Positions 23,758 through 32,180 of a stretch of DNA of 40,536 nucleotides are shown piece by piece. Origin of the DNA: Atopobiaceae bacterium (GTDB lineage: Bacteria > Actinomycetota > Coriobacteriia > Coriobacteriales > Atopobiaceae); contig JAFWKQ010000015.1 in assembly GCA_017545665.1 (NCBI GenBank), forward strand, positions 1-40,536, given 5' to 3'. Each line of letters starts with the position of its first letter. Position 1 is the stretch's first letter. The translations under genes were made by a program, and so were the position numbers. Below the pieces are notes generated by a model. It was not told where the DNA came from, ran no database searches, and worked only from the letters and a program-made list of their open reading frames with translations.

Positions 23758-25122
23758 CTAGTTGCGAAGCGAGTTGAGCGGTGCGGGAAAGCGACCGCCG
23801 CGATGGGCAAATATGGTGCCGGCAAATTGGTTCACGGGCATGACTGGAGCCGAGCCAAAGAGTCCTCCGAATTCCAGAACGTCACCCTCCTTGTGACCGA
23901 TTGCGGGGATCAGGCGTACCGCGGTGGTTTTGCCGTTAATGACGCCTATGGCCATCTCGTCGGCAATGATTCCGGCAATCGTCTCCACGCTGGTGTTGCC
24001 AGGTACGGCTATCATGTCGAGTCCAACCGAGCATACGCAGGTCATGGCCTCGAGCTTTTCCAGCGAAAGCGCCCCATCCTGTGTGGCGCGAATCATTCCC
24101 GCGTCCTCGCTAACGGGAATGAAGGCACCTGAAAGCCCTCCCACGCTGGAGCTGGCCATAACCCCGCCCTTCTTCACGGCGTCGTTAAGGAGTGCAAGTG
24201 CGCAGGTGGTGCCAGGGCCGCCGCATTCCCCGACGCCGATGATTTCCAAAATGCGTGCCACCGAATCGCCGGCAGCTGGGGTGGGGGCAAGGCTCAGGTC
24301 TACGATGCCCTTTTGGGCGCTAAGACGGCGTGCGGCCTCGCGGCTCATGAGCTCGCCCGCGCGCGTGATCTTAAAGGCGGTCTGCTTGATGCGTTCGGCC
24401 ACCTCCATAAGGTCGGCTGACTCGCTCAGCTCGGCAAGGGCGGCTGCCATGACGCCAGGGCCCGACACGCCGACGTTTATAACGGCATCGCATTCGCCCG
24501 ATCCGTGTATGGCGCCAGCCATAAAAGGCGAGTCTTCCACCATATTTGAGAAGACCACCAGCTTGGCAGCCCCATAGCAGTCGATATTGGTGGTGGCCTT
24601 GGCGGCGTCTTGGATGGCGTGTGCCATAAGCAACACTGCGTCCATGTTTATTCCGGCGCGAACGCTCGCCACATTAACGCTTGAGCATACGCGCTCTGTG
24701 GTTGCCAAGGCTTCGGGGATGCAGTTTATGAGTCGCCTGTCCGCGTTGCCCATCCCCTTTTGCACGAGGGCGGAAAAGCCGCCCATGAAGTCGATGCCAA
24801 GGGCCTCGGCCGCACGATTCATGGTGCGGGCAAGGGGAGTGAGGTCTTCGTCCGGACAGGCTGCGGCAATATGAGCCACGGGTGTTACCGAGATTCGTTT
24901 GTTTGCGATCGGTATGCCGTACTCACGCTCCAAAGCCTCTGCCACGGGCACGAGGTTCTGTGCCGTATGGGTAATGTGCTCGTAGACCTTATCGCACATG
25001 CGGCTCATGCTCTCGTCCGCACAGCCAAACAGAGAAATGCCCATGGTTATGGTACGTAGGTCGAGGTTTTGTTGAAACACCATGTTGTGTGTTTCGGCGA
25101 CCTCCTCGGGCGTGATGGCCAT
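23758..25122 (-). CDS. UPF0210 (DUF711) family protein
   Basis: A 454-residue cytosolic protein of the widely conserved UPF0210 family, related in fold to pyruvate formate-lyase-like barrels but of unknown activity. Recognisable blocks are [54 protein letters not shown] text, [47 protein letters not shown] and [11 protein letters not shown]. The length is normal. In many Gram-positive genomes a small ACT-domain protein gene stands directly upstream of this gene; none is seen here, where the upstream gene is a DUF2974 hydrolase. A strong AAGGAGGAG site precedes the ATG. In the 95-base upstream gap the minus strand carries TACAAT, a possible -10 box, at 25155-25160. Confidence 0.92.
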   Translation of the reverse strand: MAITPEEVAETHNMVFQQNLDLRTITMGISLFGCADESMSRMCDKVYEHITHTAQNLVPVAEALEREYGIPIANKRISVTPVAHIAAACPDEDLTPLARTMNRAAEALGIDFMGGFSALVQKGMGNADRRLINCIPEALATTERVCSSVNVASVRAGINMDAVLLMAHAIQDAAKATTNIDCYGAAKLVVFSNMVEDSPFMAGAIHGSGECDAVINVGVSGPGVMAAALAELSESADLMEVAERIKQTAFKITRAGELMSREAARRLSAQKGIVDLSLAPTPAAGDSVARILEIIGVGECGGPGTTCALALLNDAVKKGGVMASSSVGGLSGAFIPVSEDAGMIRATQDGALSLEKLEAMTCVCSVGLDMIAVPGNTSVETIAGIIADEMAIGVINGKTTAVRLIPAIGHKEGDVLEFGGLFGSAPVMPVNQFAGTIFAHRGGRFPAPLNSLRN

Positions 25123-25217
25123 TGCTCCTCCTTTTTGAGCGGTGTAACCGCCCTATTGTACACACAAGTGGTGGTAAAAAGCGCACATAGGACTACGCCT
25201 AGAGTAAGAGATTTTGT

Positions 25218-26363
25218 CTACTCCAAAAACAGCCGGCCCGCATCCTCAAACGACTTCATCACGGAGCTACGCATGGCGTCAACGGACCTATCAATAAGGA
25301 GTTGCACAAGGGCCATCGCTACCTTACGTGTGCGCTCGTTGGTGTTTCTTAGCGCCCTAATTGTTTTTTGCAGGCGATCTGCAGAATCAACGACTTGATC
25401 GATGGTGGTTGCACCAGCCGATTCCAGCGCATCAAAGATTTCGTTGGACACCTGTTCGCGCTCGTTGAGGGGGATGCTTCGCACCCACGTGGCAAGGGCA
25501 TCGTTTATGGGTTCGCAATCGGGCAGGAGCTTGGGGGCTCGTATTATGCCGTCGCGCGAGACCTGCCAGGTGGTGAGATCATGCTGCTCTAAACCAGACG
25601 CATTGCTGGTAACTATGTCGTGCTTGTCGTTTTCGCGTGCGAAGAGCATGCCGATCACGCTGGAGGTGGGGATGATGCGACGGAGTCGGTCTCCAAGCAT
25701 CGCGCGTATGTCTTGGGGAAGTACTTCAGGCGCCATGCCGGGGCTGTCGTTGGAATATACGCGCCGCACGCGCTCCCTCATGCGTTCGGGGCAAAACGAC
25801 GCGGCATACTCTGCCAGGTTTCCTCCTTTGGAATGGCCTCCAACGTAAATGGGCGTGTCTTCGTCCTCGATCCGTGAGATTGCGCGTTCCAAATACGATA
25901 CCGCCTCGCGTTGGGCCTCAGTTACGGTGTAGCTGAGCATGAGGTTTTCTCGCCAGCCAACCAGGCTGGTATCGGTGCCCCTAAAGGCAACGTAGGTGCC
26001 ATCATGGGGAAGTCCTATGCACAATGCGGCAAACTGAAGCGACCTGGAGTTGTCCACGACGTCTTTGTAGGCGCTTAGTTGCGCTGAGCCAAACCGTCTG
26101 GTTTGCGCCAGAAGCTCCACGAACTCGACGTTGATCTTTGCCAGCGAGCGGACATAGGGCCCTATGTTGCCATCTGCCCGTTTGAGGAACTCTTCACATG
26201 CGAAGGAAAGGGGTACGCTTCCCCCTTCTTCCTCGGTGGGGACGATGCCCACGAGGTCAAGGTAGGAGAGGGAGGAGAGTATGAGGTTGTCCACGTCGTT
26301 AAAGGGCCGATCTGCAAGCGTGAGGTCTGCGCGCCAGTAGAGATAGTCGTGAATGGTAGCCAT
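25218..26363 (-). CDS. DUF2974 (Mbeg1-like) alpha/beta hydrolase
   Basis: Lipase-like hydrolase of 381 residues from the DUF2974 family. The pattern YVAFRGTD (about 124-131) is the lipase-3-type oxyanion segment. GGHSKGGNLA carries the nucleophile Ser178, YSNDSPG gives the likely acid Asp206, and EQHDLTTW gives the likely base His261. The first 50 residues (HDYLYWRADLTL...FNDVDNLILSSLSYLD) are the usual family opening. There is no signal peptide, so it probably acts in the cytoplasm on a lipid or thioester. The C-terminal 90 residues are helical. AAAGGCGG precedes the ATG. It is divergent from the MBL-fold gene across the second half-site array; UPF0210 follows 95 bases downstream. Confidence 0.86.
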   Translation of the reverse strand: MATIHDYLYWRADLTLADRPFNDVDNLILSSLSYLDLVGIVPTEEEGGSVPLSFACEEFLKRADGNIGPYVRSLAKINVEFVELLAQTRRFGSAQLSAYKDVVDNSRSLQFAALCIGLPHDGTYVAFRGTDTSLVGWRENLMLSYTVTEAQREAVSYLERAISRIEDEDTPIYVGGHSKGGNLAEYAASFCPERMRERVRRVYSNDSPGMAPEVLPQDIRAMLGDRLRRIIPTSSVIGMLFARENDKHDIVTSNASGLEQHDLTTWQVSRDGIIRAPKLLPDCEPINDALATWVRSIPLNEREQVSNEIFDALESAGATTIDQVVDSADRLQKTIRALRNTNERTRKVAMALVQLLIDRSVDAMRSSVMKSFEDAGRLFLE

Positions 26364-26436
26364 GGTGTCCGCCTTTCGTTATTTCTATCGTACACGAATG
26401 GTATTCGGACGTTTTGCCGCAAAGCTGGCATAGAGC

Positions 26437-26665
26437 GTTTGCCGGGATCGCGAACGGTGCGGGTGTGGGGTTATCGGGTTTGCTCGATTCGCGAACGGTG
26501 AGGGAGGGTTTGCTCGATTCGCGAACAGTGCGGGAGGGTTTGCTGAGAATGGCCACAGTGTGGCTAATCCCAGCAAACATGGAGGCCAACTTGCTGAGAA
26601 TGGCCACAGTGTGGTGTTTCCCAGCAAACGCTTCCGCACTGTGGCTGATTCCAGCCAATCGGGCA
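26437..26665. repeat. Array of about 25-nt half-sites (locus 2)
   Basis: The 384-base gap between the divergent DUF2974 and MBL-fold genes carries three forward type B units (from 26437, 26478 and 26508; TTTGCTCGATTCGCGAACGG and so on), two type A palindromes (26538-26578 and 26590-26629; GTTTGCTGAGAATGGCCACA facing TGTGG...CCCAGCAAAC), and a final half-unit from 26630. Both unit types match those at 4162-4387, 22 kb away. The spacing between units is irregular and there are no spacers of constant length, unlike CRISPR. Beyond the array, nothing else in the gap could be supported. Confidence 0.88.
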
Positions 26666-26747
26666 TAAGCTCGCGCGCTCTTGTCTCCCCATAATGCAAC
26701 AATAGAGGCCTCGGGCAGCATTGCGCGTATGAATTGGGAGGCAACGC

Positions 26748-27494
26748 ATGACAACAACGTGGATACTTGGCAGCATGGGATGGATGCCCGCTCGCAAGCA
26801 GCAGACGGCCTGCGTGCTGGTGGAGCTGGAAGGTGAACTCATATTGCTGGATGCTGGGACTGGCGTTGCCAACCTTGGGCTATGTGCCGATGTGCTTGCA
26901 CGTCACGAGCACCTCTGCGTGTTGCTCTCGCACTATCATTTGGACCATGTTGTAGGACTCATGTACCTCAAACGGTTTGTGGCAAACAAGAGGGTGGATG
27001 TGTATGGTCCCGGTACGTATGCATATCCCCGCTCGACGGCAGATTATATGGCGGACGTGCTGCAGCCGACGGTGTACGCGTCGGGTCATATGGGCTTTGC
27101 ACGTGACGTTAGGTATCACGATTTTGCGGGAAGTCGCTTTTCTGTGGGGGACGTGCAGGTGGAGGTGCGTTCACAACGGCACTCGTCTCCGTCGTTCGAG
27201 CTGCGCCTCAACGATGACGTGGTGTATGCAACCGATACGAGCTTTGCTGCCGAGGATTGGCAGGGGGTGCGTCCTGCCAAGCTGCTGTTGCATGAGTGTT
27301 GGCAGGCAGAGAGCCGCGACCCGCGGCACTCGGATGTCCGGTCACTGGCGTCTGGTGTGCCAAACGCGTTTGGGCGAGTTGTGCTCTTACATCAAAACCC
27401 TGCGTGGGAAGACGCGGAACGCGCGGAGGTCGAGCAACTGGCGCTCTCCCGTGGATTCGAGCTTGCGTATGACGGTATGGCGATCGAGGGGTAG
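26748..27494 (+). CDS. MBL-fold metallo-hydrolase, RNase Z-like
   Basis: Cytosolic metallo-beta-lactamase-fold protein of 248 residues. The metal site SHYHLDH gives His62, His64, Asp66 and His67. LILLDAGTG precedes it, and later VYATDTSF and LLHECW supply further ligands, with a late histidine in VVLLHQNP. The layout resembles the RNase Z/ElaC-like and phosphodiesterase members, but the RNase Z exosite arm is not evident, so I leave the substrate open. GGGAGG precedes the ATG. The NUDIX gene starts seven bases after its stop, so the two are an operon. Confidence 0.86.
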   Translation: MTTTWILGSMGWMPARKQQTACVLVELEGELILLDAGTGVANLGLCADVLARHEHLCVLLSHYHLDHVVGLMYLKRFVANKRVDVYGPGTYAYPRSTADYMADVLQPTVYASGHMGFARDVRYHDFAGSRFSVGDVQVEVRSQRHSSPSFELRLNDDVVYATDTSFAAEDWQGVRPAKLLLHECWQAESRDPRHSDVRSLASGVPNAFGRVVLLHQNPAWEDAERAEVEQLALSRGFELAYDGMAIEG

Positions 27495-27501
27495 GGGAAT
27501 C

Positions 27502-28059
27502 ATGGGGCTTATCGAAGAGATACAGGCATATGTGCCTGGTTGTGAGCAGGAGGCGCGCGACCAAGAGCAGATGCTGCAGTTTATGGTGCGGCATGGCGAT
27601 TATCTAGAGCGAACGAACCTCGTCGCTCACATGAGCACCTCTGTTTGGACCGTCAACCACACGCGCACCAAGACGCTCATGGCATATCACAACATATACG
27701 ATTCGTGGTCATGGCTCGGAGGCCACGCGGACGGGTGTGCCGACCTGCGCTCCGTTGCGCTACGTGAGCTGCAGGAAGAGACGGGCGTTACCAGTGGGCG
27801 CCTTGTGGACAATAGCATTTTGAGCCTAGAGACGCTCACCGTAAATGGACACGTTAAGCGAGGCGTATACGTGCCATGTCACCTACACCTAAACGTGACG
27901 TTCTTGGCGGAGGCGGACGAGGGCGAGGCGGTAAGGGCGAATGAGGACGAGAACCAGGCAGTTCGCTGGCTCACGTTTGAGGAGGCGCTTATCATGCCCA
28001 CAGAGCCGTGGATGGTAGAGAACGTGTATCGAAAGCTCATAGAAAGAAGTGTCCGCTAA
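27502..28059 (+). CDS. NUDIX hydrolase
   Basis: A 185-residue NUDIX-fold protein, expected to cleave a nucleoside diphosphate linked to another moiety. The NUDIX box is GHADGCADLRSVALRELQEE followed by TGV (about 74-96). It keeps the metal-binding REL-EE core, but the early glutamate of the consensus is replaced by Ala/Asp, as in a known subgroup with a GGHxDG opening. The start ATG at 27502 follows GGGG closely, and translation is probably coupled to the MBL gene. The N-terminal 45 residues are helical, and the sequence TNLVAHMSTSVWTVN just before the domain is typical of this subgroup. Exact substrate unknown. Confidence 0.88.
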   Translation: MGLIEEIQAYVPGCEQEARDQEQMLQFMVRHGDYLERTNLVAHMSTSVWTVNHTRTKTLMAYHNIYDSWSWLGGHADGCADLRSVALRELQEETGVTSGRLVDNSILSLETLTVNGHVKRGVYVPCHLHLNVTFLAEADEGEAVRANEDENQAVRWLTFEEALIMPTEPWMVENVYRKLIERSVR

Positions 28060-28156
28060 CGCGTTTGTCCTCGATTCCAAATTAGCAGCCAGCTAATGAA
28101 ATGTATTTCGAACTGAATACCATAGGAAAGGAATCGTTTGCGTTTGCGAAGGGAAG

Positions 28157-28582
28157 ATGACCGTGCCCGTAACACTTGTTCCGCTTACGTGCCCGAAATG
28201 CGGAGGACAATTGAGCGTTCCAACGGATGCGAAGAGGTGCTTTTGTACGTATTGCGGTACGCAGATTGAAATTGACGACGGGTCGGTAACCGTGCACCTC
28301 CACAACCACGATGAGGCGGAGCTCAAGCGCATAGAGCTTGAGCAAGCGCGTCTTGCCCAGGAGGAGAAAAGGCAGGCTGCGCTTGAAGGCTACCGCAAAC
28401 AATGGCGCATTGCCCTGATTGCCTACATCGCGTTCATCGTTCTTCTAACCGTGCCAGTTAACTTTGTCAAGGAGAGCATTCCAGCAATCTATAATGCCGT
28501 GAATACGGTGTTTGGCCTGGTCATTCTTGTGGGCGCCATTGCGCTCTTCGTCTTCCGCCCCGGAAAGAAGAAAAAGCGTTAA
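28157..28582 (+). CDS. Zinc-ribbon membrane protein
   Basis: A 141-residue protein of unknown function with a clear plan. The zinc ribbon CPKCGG (Cys12, Cys15) pairs with CTYCGT (Cys30, Cys33). A charged helix of about 30 residues (DEAELKRIELEQARLAQEEK) follows, probably a coiled coil. Two membrane helices (about 85-105 and 115-135) precede a basic end, RPGKKKKR. The ribbon would face the cytoplasm. The ATG at 28157 lies three bases from AAGGG; a GTG two codons later has better spacing, so the start is uncertain by two residues. It may be transcribed alone or with the NUDIX gene 97 bases upstream. Confidence 0.78.
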   Translation: MTVPVTLVPLTCPKCGGQLSVPTDAKRCFCTYCGTQIEIDDGSVTVHLHNHDEAELKRIELEQARLAQEEKRQAALEGYRKQWRIALIAYIAFIVLLTVPVNFVKESIPAIYNAVNTVFGLVILVGAIALFVFRPGKKKKR

Positions 28583-28634
28583 GTTGGCCCGAGACGCATG
28601 CCAGGCCACTGCCGGCATTCCCACGCGCATCTAT

Positions 28635-28680
28635 GTGCACGGTGTGTCAACGCCCCCGTCCCCGTGACACACCCATGCAC
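28635..28680. repeat. Palindrome between convergent genes
   Basis: GTGCACGGTGTGTCA (from 28635) pairs with TGACACACCCATGCAC (ending 28680), allowing one bulge and one mismatch. The loop is C-rich. It ends five bases before the stop of the minus HAD gene and could stop transcription from either side. Confidence 0.6.
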
Positions 28681-28685
28681 GGTGG

Positions 28686-29519
28686 CTAGATCAGCCCCAA
28701 GTGCTTGAAGGCGTTAAACAGGCCGTCTTCGTTGACGTCGTCGGTGATGTAGTCGGCTGCAGCCTTGATCTCGGGGCCACCGTTGCCCATGGCCACGTTG
28801 TATGCGCACAGCTCAAACATCGACAAGTCAATCTTTGCGTCGCCAAACGAAATGGTGTCGGCTTGGCTTGCTCCCAGATGCTCAAGCAGCACCTCAATCG
28901 CATGCTTTTTGGTAATGCCCTTTGGCCCGAGGTCACCAAAGAGTGCCTGCTCGTCCTTGCCGCCCCAGGTGTTGCACTCCATGTCGGGGAACTCCACCTT
29001 GGATTCTAGGTGGTCCTGGTAGCTGGAGAGAATGAAGCTCACCTTGTTCACGTCGTCACGATACAGGTCGTCCGTGCGGGTCATGCCGTCTATGAAGGCC
29101 TGCCCGGCATTGGTGGCCTGCTCCTCGCTTGCGCCCTTACCCATGGCGTACTTCTTCATGGTCTCCGGAGCCTGCTCCACAAACCAGCTGTTGATGTACA
29201 TGCCGCTGTTGGCCTCCAAGTAGAAGCCCAGGTGGCGCTCGTTGCACCAGTCCACAATATGCTTAACCTGCTCTACGCTAAGCGCCTGATGCATAACAAC
29301 TTGCCCGGCATCCTCCACGTATCCGCCATTTGCGCCTATCATGCCGTCGAGTTCGGGCAAATCGCGCTGCGCAATCTCGGCCTTGGAGCAACCGGTGCAT
29401 ATATACACCTTGTGGCCTTCCGCCCGCGCCAGCTCAACGGCCTTTGCCGCCGAGTCCGGACAAATGGCATCGTAGTCTATGAGGGTTCCGTCTACATCCA
29501 AAAACACGATCTTGCTCAT
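28686..29519 (-). CDS. HAD-superfamily phosphatase, Cof type
   Basis: Cytosolic haloacid dehalogenase-type phosphatase of 277 residues (class IIB, Cof/YidA-like), expected to remove phosphate from sugar phosphates or a similar small metabolite. Motif I is FLDVDGTLID near the N terminus, motif II is YICTGCS (Thr/Ser), motif III is the lysine in GPKGITKKHAI, and motif IV is FGDAKIDLSMFE, slightly unusual because the common GDxxND reads GDAKID. The cap domain lies between motifs II and III. Start at 29519 with GGGAGG nearby. It is divergent from the small membrane protein gene and convergent with the zinc-ribbon gene. Confidence 0.9.
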   Translation of the reverse strand: MSKIVFLDVDGTLIDYDAICPDSAAKAVELARAEGHKVYICTGCSKAEIAQRDLPELDGMIGANGGYVEDAGQVVMHQALSVEQVKHIVDWCNERHLGFYLEANSGMYINSWFVEQAPETMKKYAMGKGASEEQATNAGQAFIDGMTRTDDLYRDDVNKVSFILSSYQDHLESKVEFPDMECNTWGGKDEQALFGDLGPKGITKKHAIEVLLEHLGASQADTISFGDAKIDLSMFELCAYNVAMGNGGPEIKAAADYITDDVNEDGLFNAFKHLGLI

Positions 29520-29658
29520 TGGCTTCCTCCCTGGTTCGCATGTTGCCAAATCACTGCCCATTCGAATAAACGCACACCATCGTTCAAAACACCATGCTAG
29601 CATTCCGCCAGCGCGCTATGATATGGTCTGTTCCCAAGAATCGAGGAAAGGGATAGTC

Positions 29659-29931
29659 ATGGCAGACAATGGCGGAAATTGGAACTCGTTCATGCAATCG
29701 AAGCAGATGCAGACGATCCTCTATTCCATCTGCGTGTTCTTTTGCGTGTTCTATGCCATTGGGGGAATCATGGACTTGATTCATCCCGAGCGCTCGGCAG
29801 CGCTTATTGCCAACATCGGCGAGACGGGCTTCTATGCTCTTACCATTATCCGTACCGTGGTGCTCCTCATAACGGGCGTCGCGTTTGCGCGCATTGTGTA
29901 CAAAAAGGCAAAGAGCGATGACGAAGAGTAG
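29659..29931 (+). CDS. Small two-helix membrane protein
   Basis: A 90-residue protein with two membrane helices (about 18-40, ILYSICVFFCVFYAIGGIMD, and 59-81, ALTIIRTVVLLITGVAFARI) and a charged tail, KKAKSDDEE. I do not recognise the family. GAGGAAAGGGA precedes the ATG at 29659. Thymidine kinase follows after eight bases, so the two are co-transcribed. No catalytic residues are evident. Confidence 0.75.
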   Translation: MADNGGNWNSFMQSKQMQTILYSICVFFCVFYAIGGIMDLIHPERSAALIANIGETGFYALTIIRTVVLLITGVAFARIVYKKAKSDDEE

Positions 29932-29939
29932 GTGAAGAA

Positions 29940-30512
29940 ATGGCAAAGCTCTACTTTCGCTATGGCTCCATGGGAAGTTCCAAGACGGCCAACGCACTTA
30001 TGGTGGCATATAACTATGCCGAGAAGGGCCAGCGAGCCCTTTTGGCAAAGCCTGCCATAGACACGCGCGACGGAGAGCACGTAATGGCGTCGCGCATTGG
30101 CCTGAGCCATCCATGCATACTGATGGACGAGCTCATGGGCATGGATTACGACGAGCTGCGCTCCTACGACTGCGTGATCGTGGACGAGGTGCAGTTTTGC
30201 ACCAAAGAGCAGGTGGAGCGTCTTGCGGACATCGCGGACGAATGCGATGTGCCTGTGATCGCCTATGGCTTGCGCACCGATTTTCGGCGCGAGCTCTTTG
30301 AGGGCTCCATGTGGCTGCTGGCGTGGGCAGACGTTATCGAGGAAGTGAAGACGGTCTGCTGGTGCGGTCGTGCCGCCACCTGTGTGGCGCGCTTTGACGC
30401 CCACGGCAACATGGTTACCGAGGGCGGACAGGTTGTGTTGGGCTCCAATGACAAATACGTGAGCGTGTGCAGGAAGCATCACAAGCTGGGAATGTTGGGG
30501 CTTAGCAAGTAG
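29940..30512 (+). CDS. tdk: Thymidine kinase (type II)
   Basis: Salvage enzyme that phosphorylates thymidine with ATP in the cytosol. The P-loop is GSMGSSKT (9-16), the catalytic glutamate lies in VDEVQF (Glu83), and AYGLRTDFRRELFEGS forms the lasso/loop region. CWCGRAATC and a later CRKHHK supply the structural zinc ligands typical of type II enzymes. Length 190. It starts eight bases after the small membrane protein gene and is followed by a perfect 27-bp hairpin before the convergent MATE gene. Confidence 0.95.
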   Translation: MAKLYFRYGSMGSSKTANALMVAYNYAEKGQRALLAKPAIDTRDGEHVMASRIGLSHPCILMDELMGMDYDELRSYDCVIVDEVQFCTKEQVERLADIADECDVPVIAYGLRTDFRRELFEGSMWLLAWADVIEEVKTVCWCGRAATCVARFDAHGNMVTEGGQVVLGSNDKYVSVCRKHHKLGMLGLSK

Positions 30513-30519
30513 AGACTGC

Positions 30520-30583
30520 CCAGGCGATGGGGGTGCTCCCCTTTGCATTGCGCAAGGCAAAGGGGAGCACCCCCATCGCCTGG
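30520..30583. repeat. Perfect 27-bp hairpin between tdk and the MATE gene
   Basis: The arms at 30520-30546 and 30557-30583 are exact inverted copies (first arm begins CCAGGCGATGGGGGTGCTCC) around a 10-base loop. It lies seven bases after the tdk stop and two bases before the MATE stop codon, so either transcript would fold it just past its stop. There is no T-run on either side. Confidence 0.85.
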
Positions 30584-30585
30584 CA

Positions 30586-32010
30586 TCACAAACGAGAGGG
30601 CTCTTCCGCAGGCGCGTTCTTTTGTGCCCTTTCGGCGGCTACGAGTTCGCGTATCATGCCTACGGCCATGGGAATTGCTATGAGCGTGGTGAGTATATCT
30701 GTTACCGGCTGGGCGATTTGCACGCCGAGCATGCCCAGCAGTCGCGGGAGCGCGAGCACGACGGGTCCGAGCACGAGCCCGAGCCTGCAGGCACCCATAA
30801 AGGTTGCCCGCCACATCTTTCCGCTTGTTTGCAAAAGAAAGTTCGTGGCCATTGCCACGCCGGTAAATGGCATGGTTATGCTTTGGAGGCGCAAGGTGAG
30901 GGTTCCGAACGCCACCACGTCCGGGTCGTCGCGAAACAGCGCGATGAGCTGCGGCGCGAACACGAAGGTAATGACGCCGATTGCCGCCACGCTCACGAAG
31001 GATGCCTTGACGGCGGTGAAGAACGCCTCCCGAATGCGGTCGTAGCGCTTGGCGCCAAGGTTGTAGCCCGTAATGGGTTGGAACCCCTGGCCAACGCCAA
31101 TTTGTAGGAAGTTGGCTACGCTGGTTATGCGCTGCACTACGGCAATGCTGGCAATGGCGGCATCGCCAAACGGAGCGGCTGCGTTGTTGAGAAGGGACGT
31201 CGCAACGCCAAACATGATCTGGCGTACGAAGGATGGCACGCCTCCGTTGTTTATCTCTCGCAACATGGTGAGATCGGGTATGCGTACATAGCGAAGGCCC
31301 AACTTGGTAATGCCGGCCTTTTTCATCTCGAAGAGCAGCAAGAAGAAGCTAATGGCTTCGCTCACTACCGTGGCGAGCGCACTTCCCGCGATGCCCAGAC
31401 CGAGTGGAAAGATGAACAGCGGCGTGAGGATGGTGTTGAGCAGTGCGCCGGCAACCATGCAGAGCATGGAGTAGAACGACTCGCCCTGAAAGCGCAGCTG
31501 CATGTTCATGAGGAATCCGCTCCCGATAAATGGCGCGCCAAAGAGGATGATGCTTATGTAGGTGCGCGCATAGGGCAAGATGGTGGGAGTGGCTCCGCCA
31601 AGGTAGCAAAGCTGGTCCAATAGGAGATGTCCTATCAGCGCGATTAGCGTCCCCAAAACGACGGTTCCCGCTATGCCGGTGTTCACAAATTCGCTTGCGC
31701 GCTCGGTGTTCCCTGCTCCCAGGCAGCGGCTCATCTGAATGCCGGTTCCTTGCGCAAGGTAGAAGGCCATGGATTGGATGATGACGGAGGTCACTATGGA
31801 AACGCCCACGGCGGCGCTTGCGCTCGTAGAACCCATTTGTCCCACAAAGAACGCGTCAGCGAGGTTGTACAGCGTGGTTACCACGTTCGCAAAGATAGAG
31901 GGAATCGCGAGCGAGAACATCAGCGGCGTAATGGGCCTCTCCAACATCTCGCGGCGCTTTTCCTCGGGCGTCTGTTCCTTGGGAGCTATGAGTGATACGA
32001 GCGATTTCAT
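30586..32010 (-). CDS. MATE-family multidrug/toxin exporter
   Basis: Inner-membrane cation-coupled efflux protein of 474 residues with about twelve membrane helices in two similar halves. The opening ITPLMFSLAIPSIFANVVTTLYNLADAFFVGQ is a family signature shown here only by its key part, SLAIPSIFANVVTTLYNLAD. The second half opens with NNGGVPSFVRQIMFGVATS and has the typical GFQPITGYNLGAKRYDR loop. The best match by eye is the DinF/NorM-like branch common in Firmicutes and Actinobacteria. Substrate cannot be predicted. The ribosome site before the ATG is weak (GGAC). A promoter candidate lies at 32038-32066. Confidence 0.93.
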   Translation of the reverse strand: MKSLVSLIAPKEQTPEEKRREMLERPITPLMFSLAIPSIFANVVTTLYNLADAFFVGQMGSTSASAAVGVSIVTSVIIQSMAFYLAQGTGIQMSRCLGAGNTERASEFVNTGIAGTVVLGTLIALIGHLLLDQLCYLGGATPTILPYARTYISIILFGAPFIGSGFLMNMQLRFQGESFYSMLCMVAGALLNTILTPLFIFPLGLGIAGSALATVVSEAISFFLLLFEMKKAGITKLGLRYVRIPDLTMLREINNGGVPSFVRQIMFGVATSLLNNAAAPFGDAAIASIAVVQRITSVANFLQIGVGQGFQPITGYNLGAKRYDRIREAFFTAVKASFVSVAAIGVITFVFAPQLIALFRDDPDVVAFGTLTLRLQSITMPFTGVAMATNFLLQTSGKMWRATFMGACRLGLVLGPVVLALPRLLGMLGVQIAQPVTDILTTLIAIPMAVGMIRELVAAERAQKNAPAEEPSRL

Positions 32011-32037
32011 GCGTCCATAATATTCTTAGCGAAGCAA

Positions 32038-32066
32038 AGAATAAAGGGTTTATTGTTCGATTTCAA
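32038..32066 (-). promoter_or_regulatory. Candidate sigma-70-type promoter of the MATE gene
   Basis: On the minus strand TTGAAA (32061-32066) and TATTCT (32038-32043) are separated by exactly 17 bases, giving a start of transcription about 20 bases before the gene. Confidence 0.5.
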
Positions 32067-32084
32067 ACGCCACTTTCGTTACGT

Positions 32085-32169
32085 CCCTCGCGCATGCGAT
32101 GCGGCCCGCAAGCGGCGGCTCACGAAGCGAGCGCGGAGCCGCTCGTTGGCCGCATCGCATGCGCGAGGG
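32085..32169. repeat. Composite palindromic element, short-core form
   Basis: Perfect 22-base arms (32085-32106, beginning CCCTCGCGCATGCGATGCGG, and 32148-32169) flank a shortened core that reads GGCGGCTCACGAAGCGAGCG then CGGAGCCGC. The CTCAC-GAA turn is kept, but the middle GTGAGCGAGC section is missing compared with 9583 and 7378. It sits between the MscS gene end and the MATE gene promoter, both on the minus strand. Confidence 0.85.
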
Positions 32170-32180
32170 TATGAACGATG

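Noticed and set aside
26437..26665. CRISPR array
   Set aside because: Repeats are of two types, occur in both orientations and touch each other; there are no unique spacers of constant length and no cas gene nearby.
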